A stretch of DNA of 64,000 nt from Burkholderia cepacia. GTDB lineage: Bacteria; Pseudomonadota; Gammaproteobacteria; Burkholderiales; Burkholderiaceae. Every line of letters starts with the position of its first letter. The first letter of the stretch is position 1. A model generated the notes under the pieces. That model worked only from the letters and a program-made list of their open reading frames with translations. It made no database searches and was not told where the DNA came from. Location of the stretch: contig NZ_CP013443.1 in the NCBI RefSeq assembly GCF_001718835.1, positions 1,054,001 through 1,118,000 of the forward strand, written 5' to 3'. Both the position numbers and the translations under genes were made by a program. Shown here one piece after another: positions 50,854 to 62,543 of this stretch.

Positions 50854-51565
50854 GCCCAACATCGCGCAGCAGTTCGCGCAGTTGCTGCGTCGTGCCGACG
50901 AGATGCTGCGCTTGCCAGTCGGCCGGTGCGACGCCGTCGCCGCAGTAGCCGTACGCGGCCGCGATCGTCGCCATGCCGGCGGCGTTGCCGGCCTGAATGT
51001 CGCGCAGGTCGTCGCCGACGTAGACGATGCGTGCGGGCGCGAGTGTCAACTGGTCGGCCGCATGCAGCAGCGGCGCCGGGTGCGGCTTCGGATGCGGCGT
51101 TGTGTCGCCCCCGACGACGCACGCCGCGCGCGGGCCGAGGCCGAGCAGGCCGACGAGCGGTTCGGTCAGGCGCATCGCCTTGTTCGTGACGATCCCCCAG
51201 CGCACGCCGCGCGCATCGAGTTCGTCGAGCACGTCGCCGATGCCGGGGAACAGCGTCGTATGCACGCACAGATCCGTCGCGTAGTTGGCCAGGAACTCGT
51301 CGCGCATCGCTTCGTATCCGGGCGTGTGCGGATCGATGCCGAACGCGCCGCCGAGCAGTCCCCGCGCGCCGGCCGAGGCCAGCGGCCGCAGCACGTCGAG
51401 CGGCGTTTCGGGCAGGTCGCGCACGCGTTGCATCTTGTTGACGGCCGCCGCGAGATCGGGGGCCGTGTCGGCGAGCGTGCCGTCCAGGTCGAACAGCACC
51501 GCGTCGAAGCGCTGCAGGCCCGGTTCGTCAGGCTCGGCCCGCGTGGGCGAGAGGGAAGTCGTCAT
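50849..51565 (-). CDS. gph: Phosphoglycolate phosphatase (HAD superfamily)
   Basis: 238 aa. The HAD nucleophile motif DLDGTLADTAPD is at about 25-36, the Thr motif is IVTNK, the Lys motif is in HPKPHPAP, and the acidic pair is in YVGDDLRDIQAG. It removes phosphate from 2-phosphoglycolate produced in DNA repair and oxygenation reactions. The start at 51565 (MTTSLSPTRAE) lies 17 bases after ubiG, the common ubiG-gph pairing. Its stop codon merges with the ssrA promoter. Confidence 0.93.
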   Translation of the reverse strand: MTTSLSPTRAEPDEPGLQRFDAVLFDLDGTLADTAPDLAAAVNKMQRVRDLPETPLDVLRPLASAGARGLLGGAFGIDPHTPGYEAMRDEFLANYATDLCVHTTLFPGIGDVLDELDARGVRWGIVTNKAMRLTEPLVGLLGLGPRAACVVGGDTTPHPKPHPAPLLHAADQLTLAPARIVYVGDDLRDIQAGNAAGMATIAAAYGYCGDGVAPADWQAQHLVGTTQQLRELLRDVGL

Positions 51566-51581
51566 ACCGGTCGAATCATTG

Positions 51582-52280
51582 TCACGCGCCGCGGCGGCAC
51601 GCGACGAGATAGTTGATGTCGGTGTCGTTCGACAGCGCGAATCGCTTGCCGATCGGGTGATACGTGATGCCCTTGATCTCCACGATATGCAGATCCGTCG
51701 CACGCACGAAGCCGGCCAGTTCCGACGGGCGGATGAAGCGCGCGTAGTCGTGCGTGCCCTTCGGCAGCATTTGCGCGATGTATTCCGCGCCGATCACGGC
51801 GAACAGGTAGGCCTTCAGGTTGCGGTTCAGCGTCGAGAAGAACACCCAGCCACCCGGCTTCACGAGCGTCGCGCACGCGGCGACGACATCGCCGGGAGAC
51901 GGCACGTGTTCGAGCATCTCCATGCATGTGACGACATCGTAGGTGCCGGGCTCGCGTTCCGCGATCGCTTCCGCGGCGATGGCTTCGTAGTCGACCGAGA
52001 TGCCGCTTTCGAGGCTGTGCAGGTCGGCGACGCCGAGCGCTTCGGTCGACAGGTCGATACCTTTCACCTGTGCGCCGAGTCCGGCCATCGATTCGGACAG
52101 GATGCCGCCGCCGCAGCCGACGTCGAGTGCACGCTTGCCGGCGAGGTGCGCATGCGCATCGATCCAGCCGAGGCGGACCGGGTTCAGGTCGTGCAGCGGC
52201 TTGAATTCGGCGTTCGGATCCCACCACCGATGGGCGAGGTCGCTGAATTTCTGGAGTTCGTGCGGATCGGCGTTGGTCAT
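51582..52280 (-). CDS. ubiG: UbiG, bifunctional O-methyltransferase of ubiquinone synthesis
   Basis: 232 aa class I SAM methyltransferase. SAM motif I is LDVGCGGGILSE (about 52-63), and motif Post I is KGIDLS. The N terminus FSDLAHRWWDPNAEFKPLHDLNPVRL is diagnostic of UbiG. It catalyses both O-methylations in ubiquinone biosynthesis. It is first of ubiG-gph, separated from ompA by a terminator. Confidence 0.96.
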   Translation of the reverse strand: MTNADPHELQKFSDLAHRWWDPNAEFKPLHDLNPVRLGWIDAHAHLAGKRALDVGCGGGILSESMAGLGAQVKGIDLSTEALGVADLHSLESGISVDYEAIAAEAIAEREPGTYDVVTCMEMLEHVPSPGDVVAACATLVKPGGWVFFSTLNRNLKAYLFAVIGAEYIAQMLPKGTHDYARFIRPSELAGFVRATDLHIVEIKGITYHPIGKRFALSNDTDINYLVACRRGA

Positions 52281-52384
52281 GTCGGCAAACGGGCTACGAG
52301 AGGAGGGCGACGCATCGCTGCATCAAGCCCCGAGTATATAAGCGGGCGGACGGCGAGGCCAGCGAGCGCCCCGGCAGGCGTCAA

Positions 52385-52412
52385 AGAAAAAGCCCCGCCG
52401 GGGCGGGGCTTT
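52385..52412 (-). terminator. ompA terminator
   Basis: Nine-bp stem AGCCCCGCC/GGCGGGGCT plus flanking A-T pairs, followed on the minus strand by TTTTTC. It is 22 bases past the ompA stop codon. Confidence 0.9.
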
Positions 52413-52433
52413 GAAGCAGTCGAAAACCGCGGC

Positions 52434-53102
52434 TTAGTTTGCCGGAACGGTCGTCTTCTGGACTTCTTGCGTACCAACCACTTCGACTTCCACGCGGCGA
52501 TCCGGTGCGAGGCAGGCGATGAGTTGCTTGCGGTTCTTCTGGTTGCAGCCCGTCGTGACCGGGTTGCGCTTGCCCTTGCCTTCCGTGTAGATCTTGTTGG
52601 CCGGCACACCCTTGCTGACCAGGTACGACTTCACGGCTTGCGCACGGCGCAGCGACAGACGGTCGTTGTACTTGTCCGAACCGATGCGGTCCGTGTAGCC
52701 CGTTGCGACGACCACTTCCGTGTTCATGCCTTCGATCTTCGAAGCCAGTTCGTCCAGCTTTTGCTTGCCCAGCGGCTTGAGCGTTGCCTTGTCGAAGTCG
52801 AACAGTGCGTCAGCTTGATACGTGATCTTCTGGCTCGAGATAGCCGGAGCGACCGGAGCGACCGGCGGCTGCGGTGCCTGGGCGACCAGTGCGCCATCGC
52901 ACTTCGCGTTGGCGGTGGCCGGCGTCCAGAACGCATCGCGCCAGCAGAGCTCGTTCGTGCCGTTCATCCACACCCATTCGCCCGTGCCGTTCACCCAGTT
53001 GTCATTGACGGCTTGACGCGACGCCGGCACCGACTGTGCCGAAGCGGATGCAGCCATAACTGCGGTAGCTGCAATGAACGCGAGCTTTGAAAGTTTATTC
53101 AT
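52434..53102 (-). CDS. ompA: OmpA-family outer-membrane protein
   Basis: 222 aa. The signal peptide is about residues 1-22 (ending ASASA). The short linker includes a Pro/Ala stretch (APQPPVAPVAPA), and the C-terminal OmpA domain (about 95-215) has the peptidoglycan-binding pattern (TDRIGSDKYNDRLSLRRAQAVKSYL). Too short for an eight-strand barrel, so the N-terminal part may be periplasmic or a small anchor. Two Cys near the end (TGCNQ and IACLA) could pair. AGGAGAA precedes the ATG. Its codon use is that of a highly expressed gene. Confidence 0.92.
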   Translation of the reverse strand: MNKLSKLAFIAATAVMAASASAQSVPASRQAVNDNWVNGTGEWVWMNGTNELCWRDAFWTPATANAKCDGALVAQAPQPPVAPVAPAISSQKITYQADALFDFDKATLKPLGKQKLDELASKIEGMNTEVVVATGYTDRIGSDKYNDRLSLRRAQAVKSYLVSKGVPANKIYTEGKGKRNPVTTGCNQKNRKQLIACLAPDRRVEVEVVGTQEVQKTTVPAN

Positions 53103-53535
53103 ATTTCTCCTCTCGAAATTGAGATTACCGCAGGTTTACTGCGAGCCTGTTGACGGTGACAAGTCATACATTGCTCGAAGTATAACATTGGTGCGGCACA
53201 AAAAACGCGGCACCGCTCTGTGTAGACTTCGAGCAGCGTCTAACTTTCAGTGCGTTGGCATTTTGCCATATCGTTCCCTTCCTACGAAAAAAAATCCTCC
53301 CCACCCTAAGATCGCTTCAACTTTGTGGTGCATGCGCAACACCGGCCTGCCGTAACTTTTAGAGATTGTCAAGTGTGCGGGTGCGAATTTGCGCGCGGGT
53401 GCGGGAATGTCTGCGTGTGCATGTGAATGTCTGCGTGTACATGTGAAATGGCCGGGCGGGGTGCTTTCGGGGCGCGAACAGGCATGCGGGCGGCCGCGGC
53501 GGCTTTCGCCATTCTTATATAGAGGGGGCGGCGAA
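53103..53535. other. 433-base region between ompA and the gyrA promoter
   Basis: Contains the ompA leader (TATACT at about 53178-53183 on the minus strand may be its -10), an A+T-rich stretch near 53285-53300, and a tandem 20-bp duplication at 53406-53445. No coding potential was recognised. Confidence 0.6.
53406..53445. repeat. Two tandem 20-bp units
   Basis: AATGTCTGCGTGTGCATGTG at 53406-53425 and the same with one substitution at 53426-53445. It lies about 190 bases upstream of gyrA and shows no obvious function. Confidence 0.7.
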
Positions 53536-53563
53536 TTGGCGGCTGATGGGCGCATGTTAGAAT
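53536..53563 (+). promoter_or_regulatory. Candidate gyrA promoter
   Basis: TTGGCG at 53536-53541, a 16-base spacer and TAGAAT at 53558-53563, giving a leader of about 65 nt to gyrA. Confidence 0.55.
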
Positions 53564-53636
53564 CTCGCGTTGCGTTGCGCATGCAGCGCCCACGCGAAAG
53601 GCGTTCGCCGTCTTCGCTCCGAAACGATACGGATAC

Positions 53637-56240
<2,604 letters not shown>

Positions 56241-56323
56241 AGAACGGATGAGACTCTGGCCGCCGCGGGCGTGAAGCGCCGCGGCCGGCGAGCAACCATT
56301 CATATTTCCAAAAGGGAGTGATG

Positions 56324-56923
56324 ATGCAAAAGCAATTCAAGCAACTGGTCCTGCTGGCTGCACTGGTGCCGACGTTCGCGATGGCGCAAGCGCTGTCGAA
56401 TTCCGCACCGGCGCCTGCCGCGGCAGCTGCGCCGATCGACGCCGACAAGAAGGCTGCGATCAAGGATCTGCTCGACGCGATCGACGCGCCGAAGCTCGTG
56501 TCGGCAATCGGCAACAGCGCCGAAATGCAGGCCAAGCAACTCGTGCCGGCAATCCTGTCGGACGCGCTGTCGGAAAACAAGACGCTGAACGACAAGCAGA
56601 AGCAGGCTGCCGTTCCGACGCTGCAGAAGAACGCGGTGCCGAAGCTGGTCGACGGCGCAGGCAAGGTGTTCGGTACGCAACAGTTCCAGAACGACGCGAT
56701 GTCGGCTCAGTACGACGCGTACGCGAAGTACTACAGCACGTCGGAGATCAAGGATCTGACGACGTTCTACAAGAGCCCGACGGGCCGCAAGTTCATCCAG
56801 GTTCAGGATCAGGTCGGTCGCGACGTGGTCAACGGCCTGATGCAGAAGTACATGCCGCAAGCGATCCAGGCAACGCGTACGCAGGCTGACAAGGAAGTCG
56901 CAGCAGTCAAGCCGGGCAAGTAA
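56324..56923 (+). CDS. DUF2059 family exported protein
   Basis: 199 aa. The signal peptide is about MQKQFKQLVLLAALVPTFAMA. The mature protein is helical; the DUF2059 core is about 95-185 (AKYYSTSEIKDLTTFYKSPTGRKF). ATG 56324 is five bases after AAGGGAG; the ATG three bases earlier is too close. It sits in the same direction as gyrA and serC but has hairpins after it. The family is periplasmic with unknown function. Confidence 0.88.
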   Translation: MQKQFKQLVLLAALVPTFAMAQALSNSAPAPAAAAAPIDADKKAAIKDLLDAIDAPKLVSAIGNSAEMQAKQLVPAILSDALSENKTLNDKQKQAAVPTLQKNAVPKLVDGAGKVFGTQQFQNDAMSAQYDAYAKYYSTSEIKDLTTFYKSPTGRKFIQVQDQVGRDVVNGLMQKYMPQAIQATRTQADKEVAAVKPGK

Positions 56924-56985
56924 GCCGTTCGGGCACGCCACCGGCCGTTCGGCCGGGTTTGGCGGGAGCCTGACGACAGTGCGAT

Positions 56986-57026
56986 AATGGCCGTTTGCGC
57001 GCGAGCGCAAGCGGCCATTTCTTTTC
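56986..57026 (+). terminator. Long hairpin with U-run in the serC leader
   Basis: AATGGCCG...TGCGC pairs with GCGCA...CGGCCATT around GCGA (56986-57000 with 57005-57019), followed by a T-rich tail. It sits about 50 bases ahead of serC. It may end the DUF2059 transcript or act as an attenuator. A GATAAT at 56983-56988 overlaps its left arm. Confidence 0.6.
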
Positions 57027-57077
57027 TGGCGCGTTCTGCCGGCGGCGAGCCGGTCGCGTCCCTCCGAGGTTTTCACG

Positions 57078-58160
57078 ATGCGCGTCTTTAATTTCTCCGC
57101 CGGCCCCGCGGCGATGCCCGAGGAAGTGCTGCGGCAAGCCGCCGACGAAATGCTCGACTGGCATGGCAGCGGCATGAGCGTGATGGAGATGAGCCATCGC
57201 GGCAAGGAGTTCATGTCGATCCACGAGGCCGCGCTGACCGACCTGCGCGACCTGCTCGGCGTGCCGGCGAGCCACCGGATCCTGTTCCTGCAGGGCGGCG
57301 GGATCGCCGAAAACGCGATCGTGCCGATGAACCTGCTCGGCTCGCGCAAGACGGCCGACTTCGTCGTGACGGGCTCGTGGTCGCAGAAGTCGTTCAGCGA
57401 AGCGAAGAAATACGGCACGCCGCATCTCGCCGCAACCGGCAAGACGGAAAACGGCTTCACGCGTGCGCCCGCGCGCGCCGAATGGCAACTGTCGGACGAT
57501 CCGGCCTACGTGCATCTGTGCACCAACGAAACGATCGACGGCGTCGAGACGTTCGAGATTCCCGATCTCGGCGACGTGCCGCTGGTCGCGGATGTCTCGT
57601 CGCACATCCTGTCGCGTCCGATGGACGTCGCGAAGTACGGTGTGCTGTTCGGCGGCGCGCAGAAGAACATCGGGATGGCCGGTGTGACGCTCGTGATCGT
57701 GCGCGAGGACCTGCTCGACCGCTCGCTGTCGATCTGCCCGTCCGCGTTCGAATGGAAGACCATCGCCGCGAACAACTCGCTGTACAACACGCCGCCCACC
57801 TACGCGATCTACATCGCGGGTCTGGTATTCCAGTGGCTGAAGCGGCAGGGCGGCCTCGAAGCGATCGAGGCGCGCAATATCGAAAAGGCGAAGCTGCTCT
57901 ACGACACGATCGACGCGAGCAGTTTCTATCTGAACAAGGTCGAGCCGGCAGCACGTTCGCGGATGAACGTGCCGTTTTTCCTGGCCGACGAAACGCGCAA
58001 TGAAGACTTCCTTGCCGGCGCAAAGGCGCGCGGGCTGCTGCAGCTGAAGGGCCACAAGTCCGTCGGCGGCATGCGGGCGTCGATCTACAACGCGGTGCCG
58101 CTCGAGGGCGTGAAAGCGCTCGTCGAGTACATGAAGGACTTCGAGCAGCGCGGCGCCTGA
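57078..58160 (+). CDS. serC: Phosphoserine aminotransferase
   Basis: 360 aa. It makes 3-phosphoserine from 3-phosphohydroxypyruvate with glutamate, and also acts in pyridoxal phosphate synthesis. The PLP lysine is K196 in GGAQKNIGMAG; MRVFNFSAGPAAMPEEVL is the typical N terminus. It is the first gene of serC-pheA-tyrA-aroA-cmk-rpsA, a conserved beta-proteobacterial order; pheA starts 33 bases later. Confidence 0.96.
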   Translation: MRVFNFSAGPAAMPEEVLRQAADEMLDWHGSGMSVMEMSHRGKEFMSIHEAALTDLRDLLGVPASHRILFLQGGGIAENAIVPMNLLGSRKTADFVVTGSWSQKSFSEAKKYGTPHLAATGKTENGFTRAPARAEWQLSDDPAYVHLCTNETIDGVETFEIPDLGDVPLVADVSSHILSRPMDVAKYGVLFGGAQKNIGMAGVTLVIVREDLLDRSLSICPSAFEWKTIAANNSLYNTPPTYAIYIAGLVFQWLKRQGGLEAIEARNIEKAKLLYDTIDASSFYLNKVEPAARSRMNVPFFLADETRNEDFLAGAKARGLLQLKGHKSVGGMRASIYNAVPLEGVKALVEYMKDFEQRGA

Positions 58161-58193
58161 CGGCGGCGCTGTTCAAACAGCACGGCAAAACGC

Positions 58194-59276
58194 ATGGACG
58201 ACGAACTGAATTCCCGCCTGAAACCGCTGCGCGATCGCATCGACGCGATCGATGCGCAGCTGATCGCGCTCCTGAACCAGCGCGCCGCGGTGGCGCTGGA
58301 GGTGGGCGAGGTCAAGAAGCATTTCAACGCGCCGGTGTTCCGCCCGGAGCGCGAGCTGCAGGTGATCGCGCGGCTGCAGGACATGAGCGCGGGGCCGCTC
58401 GCGAGTGAGCACATCAGCGCCATCTGGCGCGAGATCATGGCCGCGAGCCGCGCGCTCGAGCAGACGATCCACGTCGCGTTCCTCGGGCCGGTCGGCACGT
58501 ACAGCGAACAGGCGATGCTCGAGTATTTCGGCCAGTCGATCGAAGGGCTGCCGTGCCCGTCGATCGACGAGGTATTCCGCTCGGTCGAGGCCGGGGCTGT
58601 CGCGTACGGCATCGCGCCGGTCGAGAATTCGACCGAAGGCGCCGTGTCGCGCACGCTCGACCTGCTGCTGCAGACGCAACTGCTGATCAGCGGTGAGCTC
58701 GCGCTGCCGATCCATCACAACCTGCTGACGCAGGGCGGCACGCTCGACGGCGTGAAGCGTGTCTGCGCGCATGCGCAGGCGCTTGCGCAATGCCAGCAGT
58801 GGCTCGCGGCGAATGCGCCGCAGCTCGAGCGGCAGGCCGTGGCGAGCAACGCGGAGGCCGCGCGTCTCGCGGCGGCCGATCCGACCGTCGCGGCGATCGC
58901 GGGCGACCGTGCGGCCGCACACTACGGATTGCAGATCGCGTTCTCGCTGATCCAGGACGATCCGCACAACCGCACGCGCTTCGTCATCGTCGGCAAGCAG
59001 CCGGCCGGGCAAAGCGGTTACGACCAGACGTCGCTGATCGTGTCGGTGAAGAACGAGCCGGGTGCCGTGTTCAAGCTGCTCGAGCCGCTCGCGCGGCACG
59101 GCGTGTCGATGACGCGCTTCGAGTCGCGCCCGGCGCGCGTCGGCACGTGGGAGTACTACTTCTACATCGATATCGAAGGGCACCGGGACGATGCGGCGGT
59201 GGCCGCCGCGCTCGCGGAACTCGGCCAGAAGGCTGCGTTCCTGAAGATACTCGGTTCGTATCCGCGCGCGCGCTGA
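58194..59276 (+). CDS. pheA: Chorismate mutase/prephenate dehydratase (P-protein)
   Basis: 360 aa. Residues 1-90 are the AroQ chorismate mutase (LKPLRDRIDAIDAQLIALLNQRAAVA). Residues about 95-270 are prephenate dehydratase (VAFLGPVGTYSEQAML, VENSTEGAVSRTLD). Residues about 280-355 are the ACT domain with the Phe-binding ESRP in RFESRPARVG, so feedback inhibition is expected. Together with tyrA it splits the phenylalanine and tyrosine branches. Confidence 0.96.
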   Translation: MDDELNSRLKPLRDRIDAIDAQLIALLNQRAAVALEVGEVKKHFNAPVFRPERELQVIARLQDMSAGPLASEHISAIWREIMAASRALEQTIHVAFLGPVGTYSEQAMLEYFGQSIEGLPCPSIDEVFRSVEAGAVAYGIAPVENSTEGAVSRTLDLLLQTQLLISGELALPIHHNLLTQGGTLDGVKRVCAHAQALAQCQQWLAANAPQLERQAVASNAEAARLAAADPTVAAIAGDRAAAHYGLQIAFSLIQDDPHNRTRFVIVGKQPAGQSGYDQTSLIVSVKNEPGAVFKLLEPLARHGVSMTRFESRPARVGTWEYYFYIDIEGHRDDAAVAAALAELGQKAAFLKILGSYPRAR

Positions 59277-59456
59277 CGCGGCGCGCGTCGCGGTGGTGCC
59301 GGCGCGCATCGCGCCGGAGTGGGCAGGGCAGGCCGGTCGGCGCTGCCGAAGGCGGGGCGGACGACGTTCGGCGCATGGCGCCGGCCGCCGGTCCGCCCGG
59401 AATCTGGACTCTCGCGTAGCGCGGCATCGGCCGCCACGCGCAACTTGGCTCTTGTC
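59277..59456. other. 180-base pheA-tyrA gap
   Basis: GC-rich, no gene. In several other beta-proteobacteria a hisC-type aminotransferase gene sits between pheA and tyrA; no remnant is visible. The tyrA frame is open through most of the gap but does not resemble the family. Confidence 0.55.
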
Positions 59457-60383
59457 GTGTCAGGCTTTGCATTCAACAAACTGGTCATTTTCGGCGTCGG
59501 CCTGATCGGCGGATCGCTGGCCCGCGCGCTGCGCGAACGCGCGCCGGGCGGTGCGGGCGAGGTCGTCGGCGTGGGCCGTTCGCGTGCGTCGGTCGAGCGC
59601 GCGCTCGCGCTCGGCGTGATCGATCGCGCGGCGGCACTCGACGATGACGTGCAATTGCGCGACGCGCTGGCCGGCGCCGATCTCGTGCTGCTGGCGGCTC
59701 CCGTTGCGCAGACGGGCCCGTTGCTCACGCGCATCGCGCCGTGGCTCGAAGAAGCGACGATCGTCACCGACGCCGGCAGTACGAAGTCCGATGTCGTCGC
59801 GGCCGCGCGCGACGCGCTCGGCGCACGCATCGCGCAGTTCGTGCCGGGGCATCCGATTGCCGGTCGCGAGTCGAGCGGCGTCGAGGCCGCGTTGCCGGAT
59901 CTGTACGTCGGTCGCAACGTGGTGCTGTGCCCGCTGCCGGAGAACGCGCCCGAATCCGTCGCGCGGATCGACGCGATGTGGCGCGCGACCGGCGCCGACG
60001 TGCGCACGATGAGCACGGCGCAGCACGATCGCGTGTTTGCGTCGATCAGCCATTTGCCGCACGTGCTGTCGTTCGCGCTCGTCGAGCAGATCCTCGGCGA
60101 GGCCGACGCGGAACTCAAGTTCTCGTACGCGGCGGGCGGTTTCCGCGATTTCACGCGCATCGCGGCGTCGAGCCCGGAGATGTGGCGCGACGTGTGCGTC
60201 GCGAATCGCGCGGCGCTGCTCGACGAGCTCGACGGCTATACACGCGTGCTCACGCGACTGCGCGCGGCGATCGACGCCGGCGACGGCGCGGCGCTCGAAG
60301 CCGTGTTCACGCGTTCGCGCGCCGCGCGCAAGGCATGGCAGGAGCGCGGCGGCGCGCCCGCTGCCGAACCGGTCAAGAAATAA
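59457..60383 (+). CDS. tyrA: Prephenate dehydrogenase
   Basis: 308 aa from GTG at 59457 (MSGFAFNKLVIFGVGLIGGSLARAL). The NAD-binding GxGxxGG is at about 14-20. The catalytic His region is FVPGHPIAGRESSGVEAA. It oxidatively decarboxylates prephenate (or arogenate) on the way to tyrosine. An upstream ATG at 59319 adds 46 residues that look non-coding, so the GTG is preferred despite weak Shine-Dalgarno. The gene is followed by aroA after 13 bases. Confidence 0.93.
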   Translation: MSGFAFNKLVIFGVGLIGGSLARALRERAPGGAGEVVGVGRSRASVERALALGVIDRAAALDDDVQLRDALAGADLVLLAAPVAQTGPLLTRIAPWLEEATIVTDAGSTKSDVVAAARDALGARIAQFVPGHPIAGRESSGVEAALPDLYVGRNVVLCPLPENAPESVARIDAMWRATGADVRTMSTAQHDRVFASISHLPHVLSFALVEQILGEADAELKFSYAAGGFRDFTRIAASSPEMWRDVCVANRAALLDELDGYTRVLTRLRAAIDAGDGAALEAVFTRSRAARKAWQERGGAPAAEPVKK

Positions 60384-60396
60384 CAGGACGATTCCC

Positions 60397-61701
60397 ATGG
60401 ACTATCTCGATCTCGGCCCGTACTCCAGCGCATCGGGCACCGTGCGCCTGCCCGGCTCGAAGAGCATTTCGAACCGCGTGCTGCTGCTCGCGGCGCTGGC
60501 CGAAGGCGAAACGACGATCACCAACCTGCTCGATTCCGACGACACGCGCGTGATGCTCGACGCACTCGGCAAGCTCGGCGTGAAGCTCGCGCGCGACGGC
60601 GATACCTGTGTCGTCACGGGCACGCGCGGCGCATTCACCGCGAAGACGGCCGACCTGTTCCTCGGCAACGCGGGCACGGCCGTGCGGCCGCTGACCGCCG
60701 CGCTCGCGGTGAACGGCGGCGACTATCGCGTGCACGGCGTGCCGCGCATGCACGAGCGGCCGATCGGCGATCTCGTCGACGGCCTGCGCCAGATCGGCGC
60801 GCAGATCGACTACGAGCTGAACGAAGGCTACCCGCCGCTGCGGATCAAGCCCGCGACGATCTCGGTCGATGCGCCGATCCGCGTGCGCGGCGACGTGTCG
60901 AGCCAGTTCCTCACGGCGCTCCTGATGACGCTGCCGCTCGTGAAGGCGAAGGACGGCCAGTCCGTCGTCGAGATCGACGGCGAGCTGATCTCGAAGCCGT
61001 ACATCGACATCACGATCCGGCTGATGGAGCGCTTCGGCGTGACCGTCGAGCGCGACGGCTGGCAGCGCTTCGTCGTGCCGGCCGGGGTTCGCTACCAATC
61101 GCCGGGGCGGATCATGGTCGAGGGCGATGCGTCGTCGGCCTCGTACTTCCTTGCGGCCGGCGCGCTCGGCGGCGGGCCGCTGCGTGTCGAGGGCGTGGGG
61201 CGCGCGAGCATCCAGGGCGACGTCGGTTTCGCGAACGCGCTGATGCAGATGGGCGCGAACGTGACGATGGGCGACGACTGGATCGACGTGCGCGGCATCG
61301 GCCACGACCATGGCAAGCTCGAGCCGATCGACATGGATTTCAACCTGATCCCCGATGCGGCGATGACGATCGCGGTCGCGGCGCTGTTCGCGAACGGCAC
61401 GAGCACGCTGCGCAACATCGCGAGCTGGCGCGTGAAGGAAACCGACCGTATCGCCGCGATGGCGACCGAGCTGCGCAAGGTCGGCGCGATCGTCGAGGAG
61501 GGCCCTGACTATCTCGTCGTCACGCCGCCGGAAAAGCTCACGCCGAACGCGGCGATCGACACGTACGACGATCACCGGATGGCGATGTGCTTCTCGCTCG
61601 TCAGCCTGGGCGGCGTGCCCGTGCGGATCAACGATCCGAAGTGCGTCGGCAAGACGTTCCCCGACTATTTCGACCGCTTCGCCGCGCTCGCCAAAGCCTG
61701 A
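60397..61701 (+). CDS. aroA: 5-enolpyruvylshikimate-3-phosphate synthase
   Basis: 434 aa. Substrate-binding motifs are LPGSKSISNRVLLLAALA (19-36), LGNAGTAVRPLTAAL and RVKETDRIAAMATELRK, with DYDDHRMAM-like DTYDDHRMAMCF near the C terminus. It joins shikimate-3-phosphate and PEP, feeding chorismate to PheA, TyrA and the exported mutase at 12 kb. AGGA lies 9-12 bases before the ATG. The 96-type glyphosate-sensitive Gly is in LGNAGTAVRP (class I-like). Confidence 0.96.
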   Translation: MDYLDLGPYSSASGTVRLPGSKSISNRVLLLAALAEGETTITNLLDSDDTRVMLDALGKLGVKLARDGDTCVVTGTRGAFTAKTADLFLGNAGTAVRPLTAALAVNGGDYRVHGVPRMHERPIGDLVDGLRQIGAQIDYELNEGYPPLRIKPATISVDAPIRVRGDVSSQFLTALLMTLPLVKAKDGQSVVEIDGELISKPYIDITIRLMERFGVTVERDGWQRFVVPAGVRYQSPGRIMVEGDASSASYFLAAGALGGGPLRVEGVGRASIQGDVGFANALMQMGANVTMGDDWIDVRGIGHDHGKLEPIDMDFNLIPDAAMTIAVAALFANGTSTLRNIASWRVKETDRIAAMATELRKVGAIVEEGPDYLVVTPPEKLTPNAAIDTYDDHRMAMCFSLVSLGGVPVRINDPKCVGKTFPDYFDRFAALAKA

Positions 61702-61714
61702 CCCGACTGTTCCG

Positions 61715-62401
61715 ATGAAATCGACCCGACCCTTTCACCCGACTCCCGTCATCACGATCGACGGCCCGACTGCTTCCGGCAAGGGCACCGTCGCCGCGCT
61801 CGTCGCCGCGCATCTGGGCTTTCACCTGCTCGACAGCGGCGCGCTGTACCGCCTCGCCGCGCTCGCGAGCGTGCGCTACGGCATCGCGGCAGAGGACATC
61901 GACGCGCTGGTGAAGCTGATCGACGATCTCCACATCACGTTCCGGGAGGGCTGCGCGCAGCTCGACGGCGTCGATGTGTCGAACGACATCCGTGCCGAAG
62001 CGGTCGGCAACCGCGCATCGGCGATTGCCGTGCATGGGCCGGTGCGCACCGCGCTCGTCGCGCGTCAGCGCGCGTTCCGCAAGACGCCGGGCCTCGTTGC
62101 GGACGGGCGCGACATGGGCACCGTGATCTTCCCGGACGCCGTGTTGAAGGTGTTCCTGACGGCCAGCGCCGAGGCGCGCGCGACCAGACGGCATAAGCAA
62201 TTGATGCAAAAAGGTTTTTCTGCTAATATAGATGACTTGCTCCGGGATCTTCGTGAACGTGACGCGCGCGACAGCAATCGCGCGGCCGCGCCGCTGAAGC
62301 CTGCGGCAGATGCCAGGCTGCTCGATACGTCGGCGCTTTCGGTCGATGAAGCGGTCGACCAGGTGCTGCAGTGGTACCGGGCGCTCGGCCAGCCCGCCTG
62401 A
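61715..62401 (+). CDS. cmk: Cytidylate kinase
   Basis: 228 aa. The P-loop is GPTASGKGT (about 15-23), followed by GFHLLDSGALYRLAAL (CMP binding) and ADGRDMGTVIFPDA. It phosphorylates CMP and dCMP. It starts 13 bases after aroA and precedes rpsA, the conserved cmk-rpsA pair. A GCCCGCC/GGCGGGC stem overlaps its stop codon but has no U-run, so it probably does not terminate. Confidence 0.96.
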   Translation: MKSTRPFHPTPVITIDGPTASGKGTVAALVAAHLGFHLLDSGALYRLAALASVRYGIAAEDIDALVKLIDDLHITFREGCAQLDGVDVSNDIRAEAVGNRASAIAVHGPVRTALVARQRAFRKTPGLVADGRDMGTVIFPDAVLKVFLTASAEARATRRHKQLMQKGFSANIDDLLRDLRERDARDSNRAAAPLKPAADARLLDTSALSVDEAVDQVLQWYRALGQPA

Positions 62402-62543
62402 GAAGGCGGGCAGCAGTAGGTGTTCCGCGTCGCAAGCGCGGAGCGTGTTTCGAACCCTTAACCCCGTGTGGTCATCGATCTGGCCCTTTCAGCCTGCCAT
62501 TCCGGCCGGCGTGGCACAGCGATCCATGCACAATCAGATTTTT

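Noticed and set aside
62391..62414. Terminator between cmk and rpsA
   Set aside because: The GCCCGCC/GGCGGGC stem overlaps the cmk stop codon but lacks a U-run; cmk and rpsA are usually co-transcribed.
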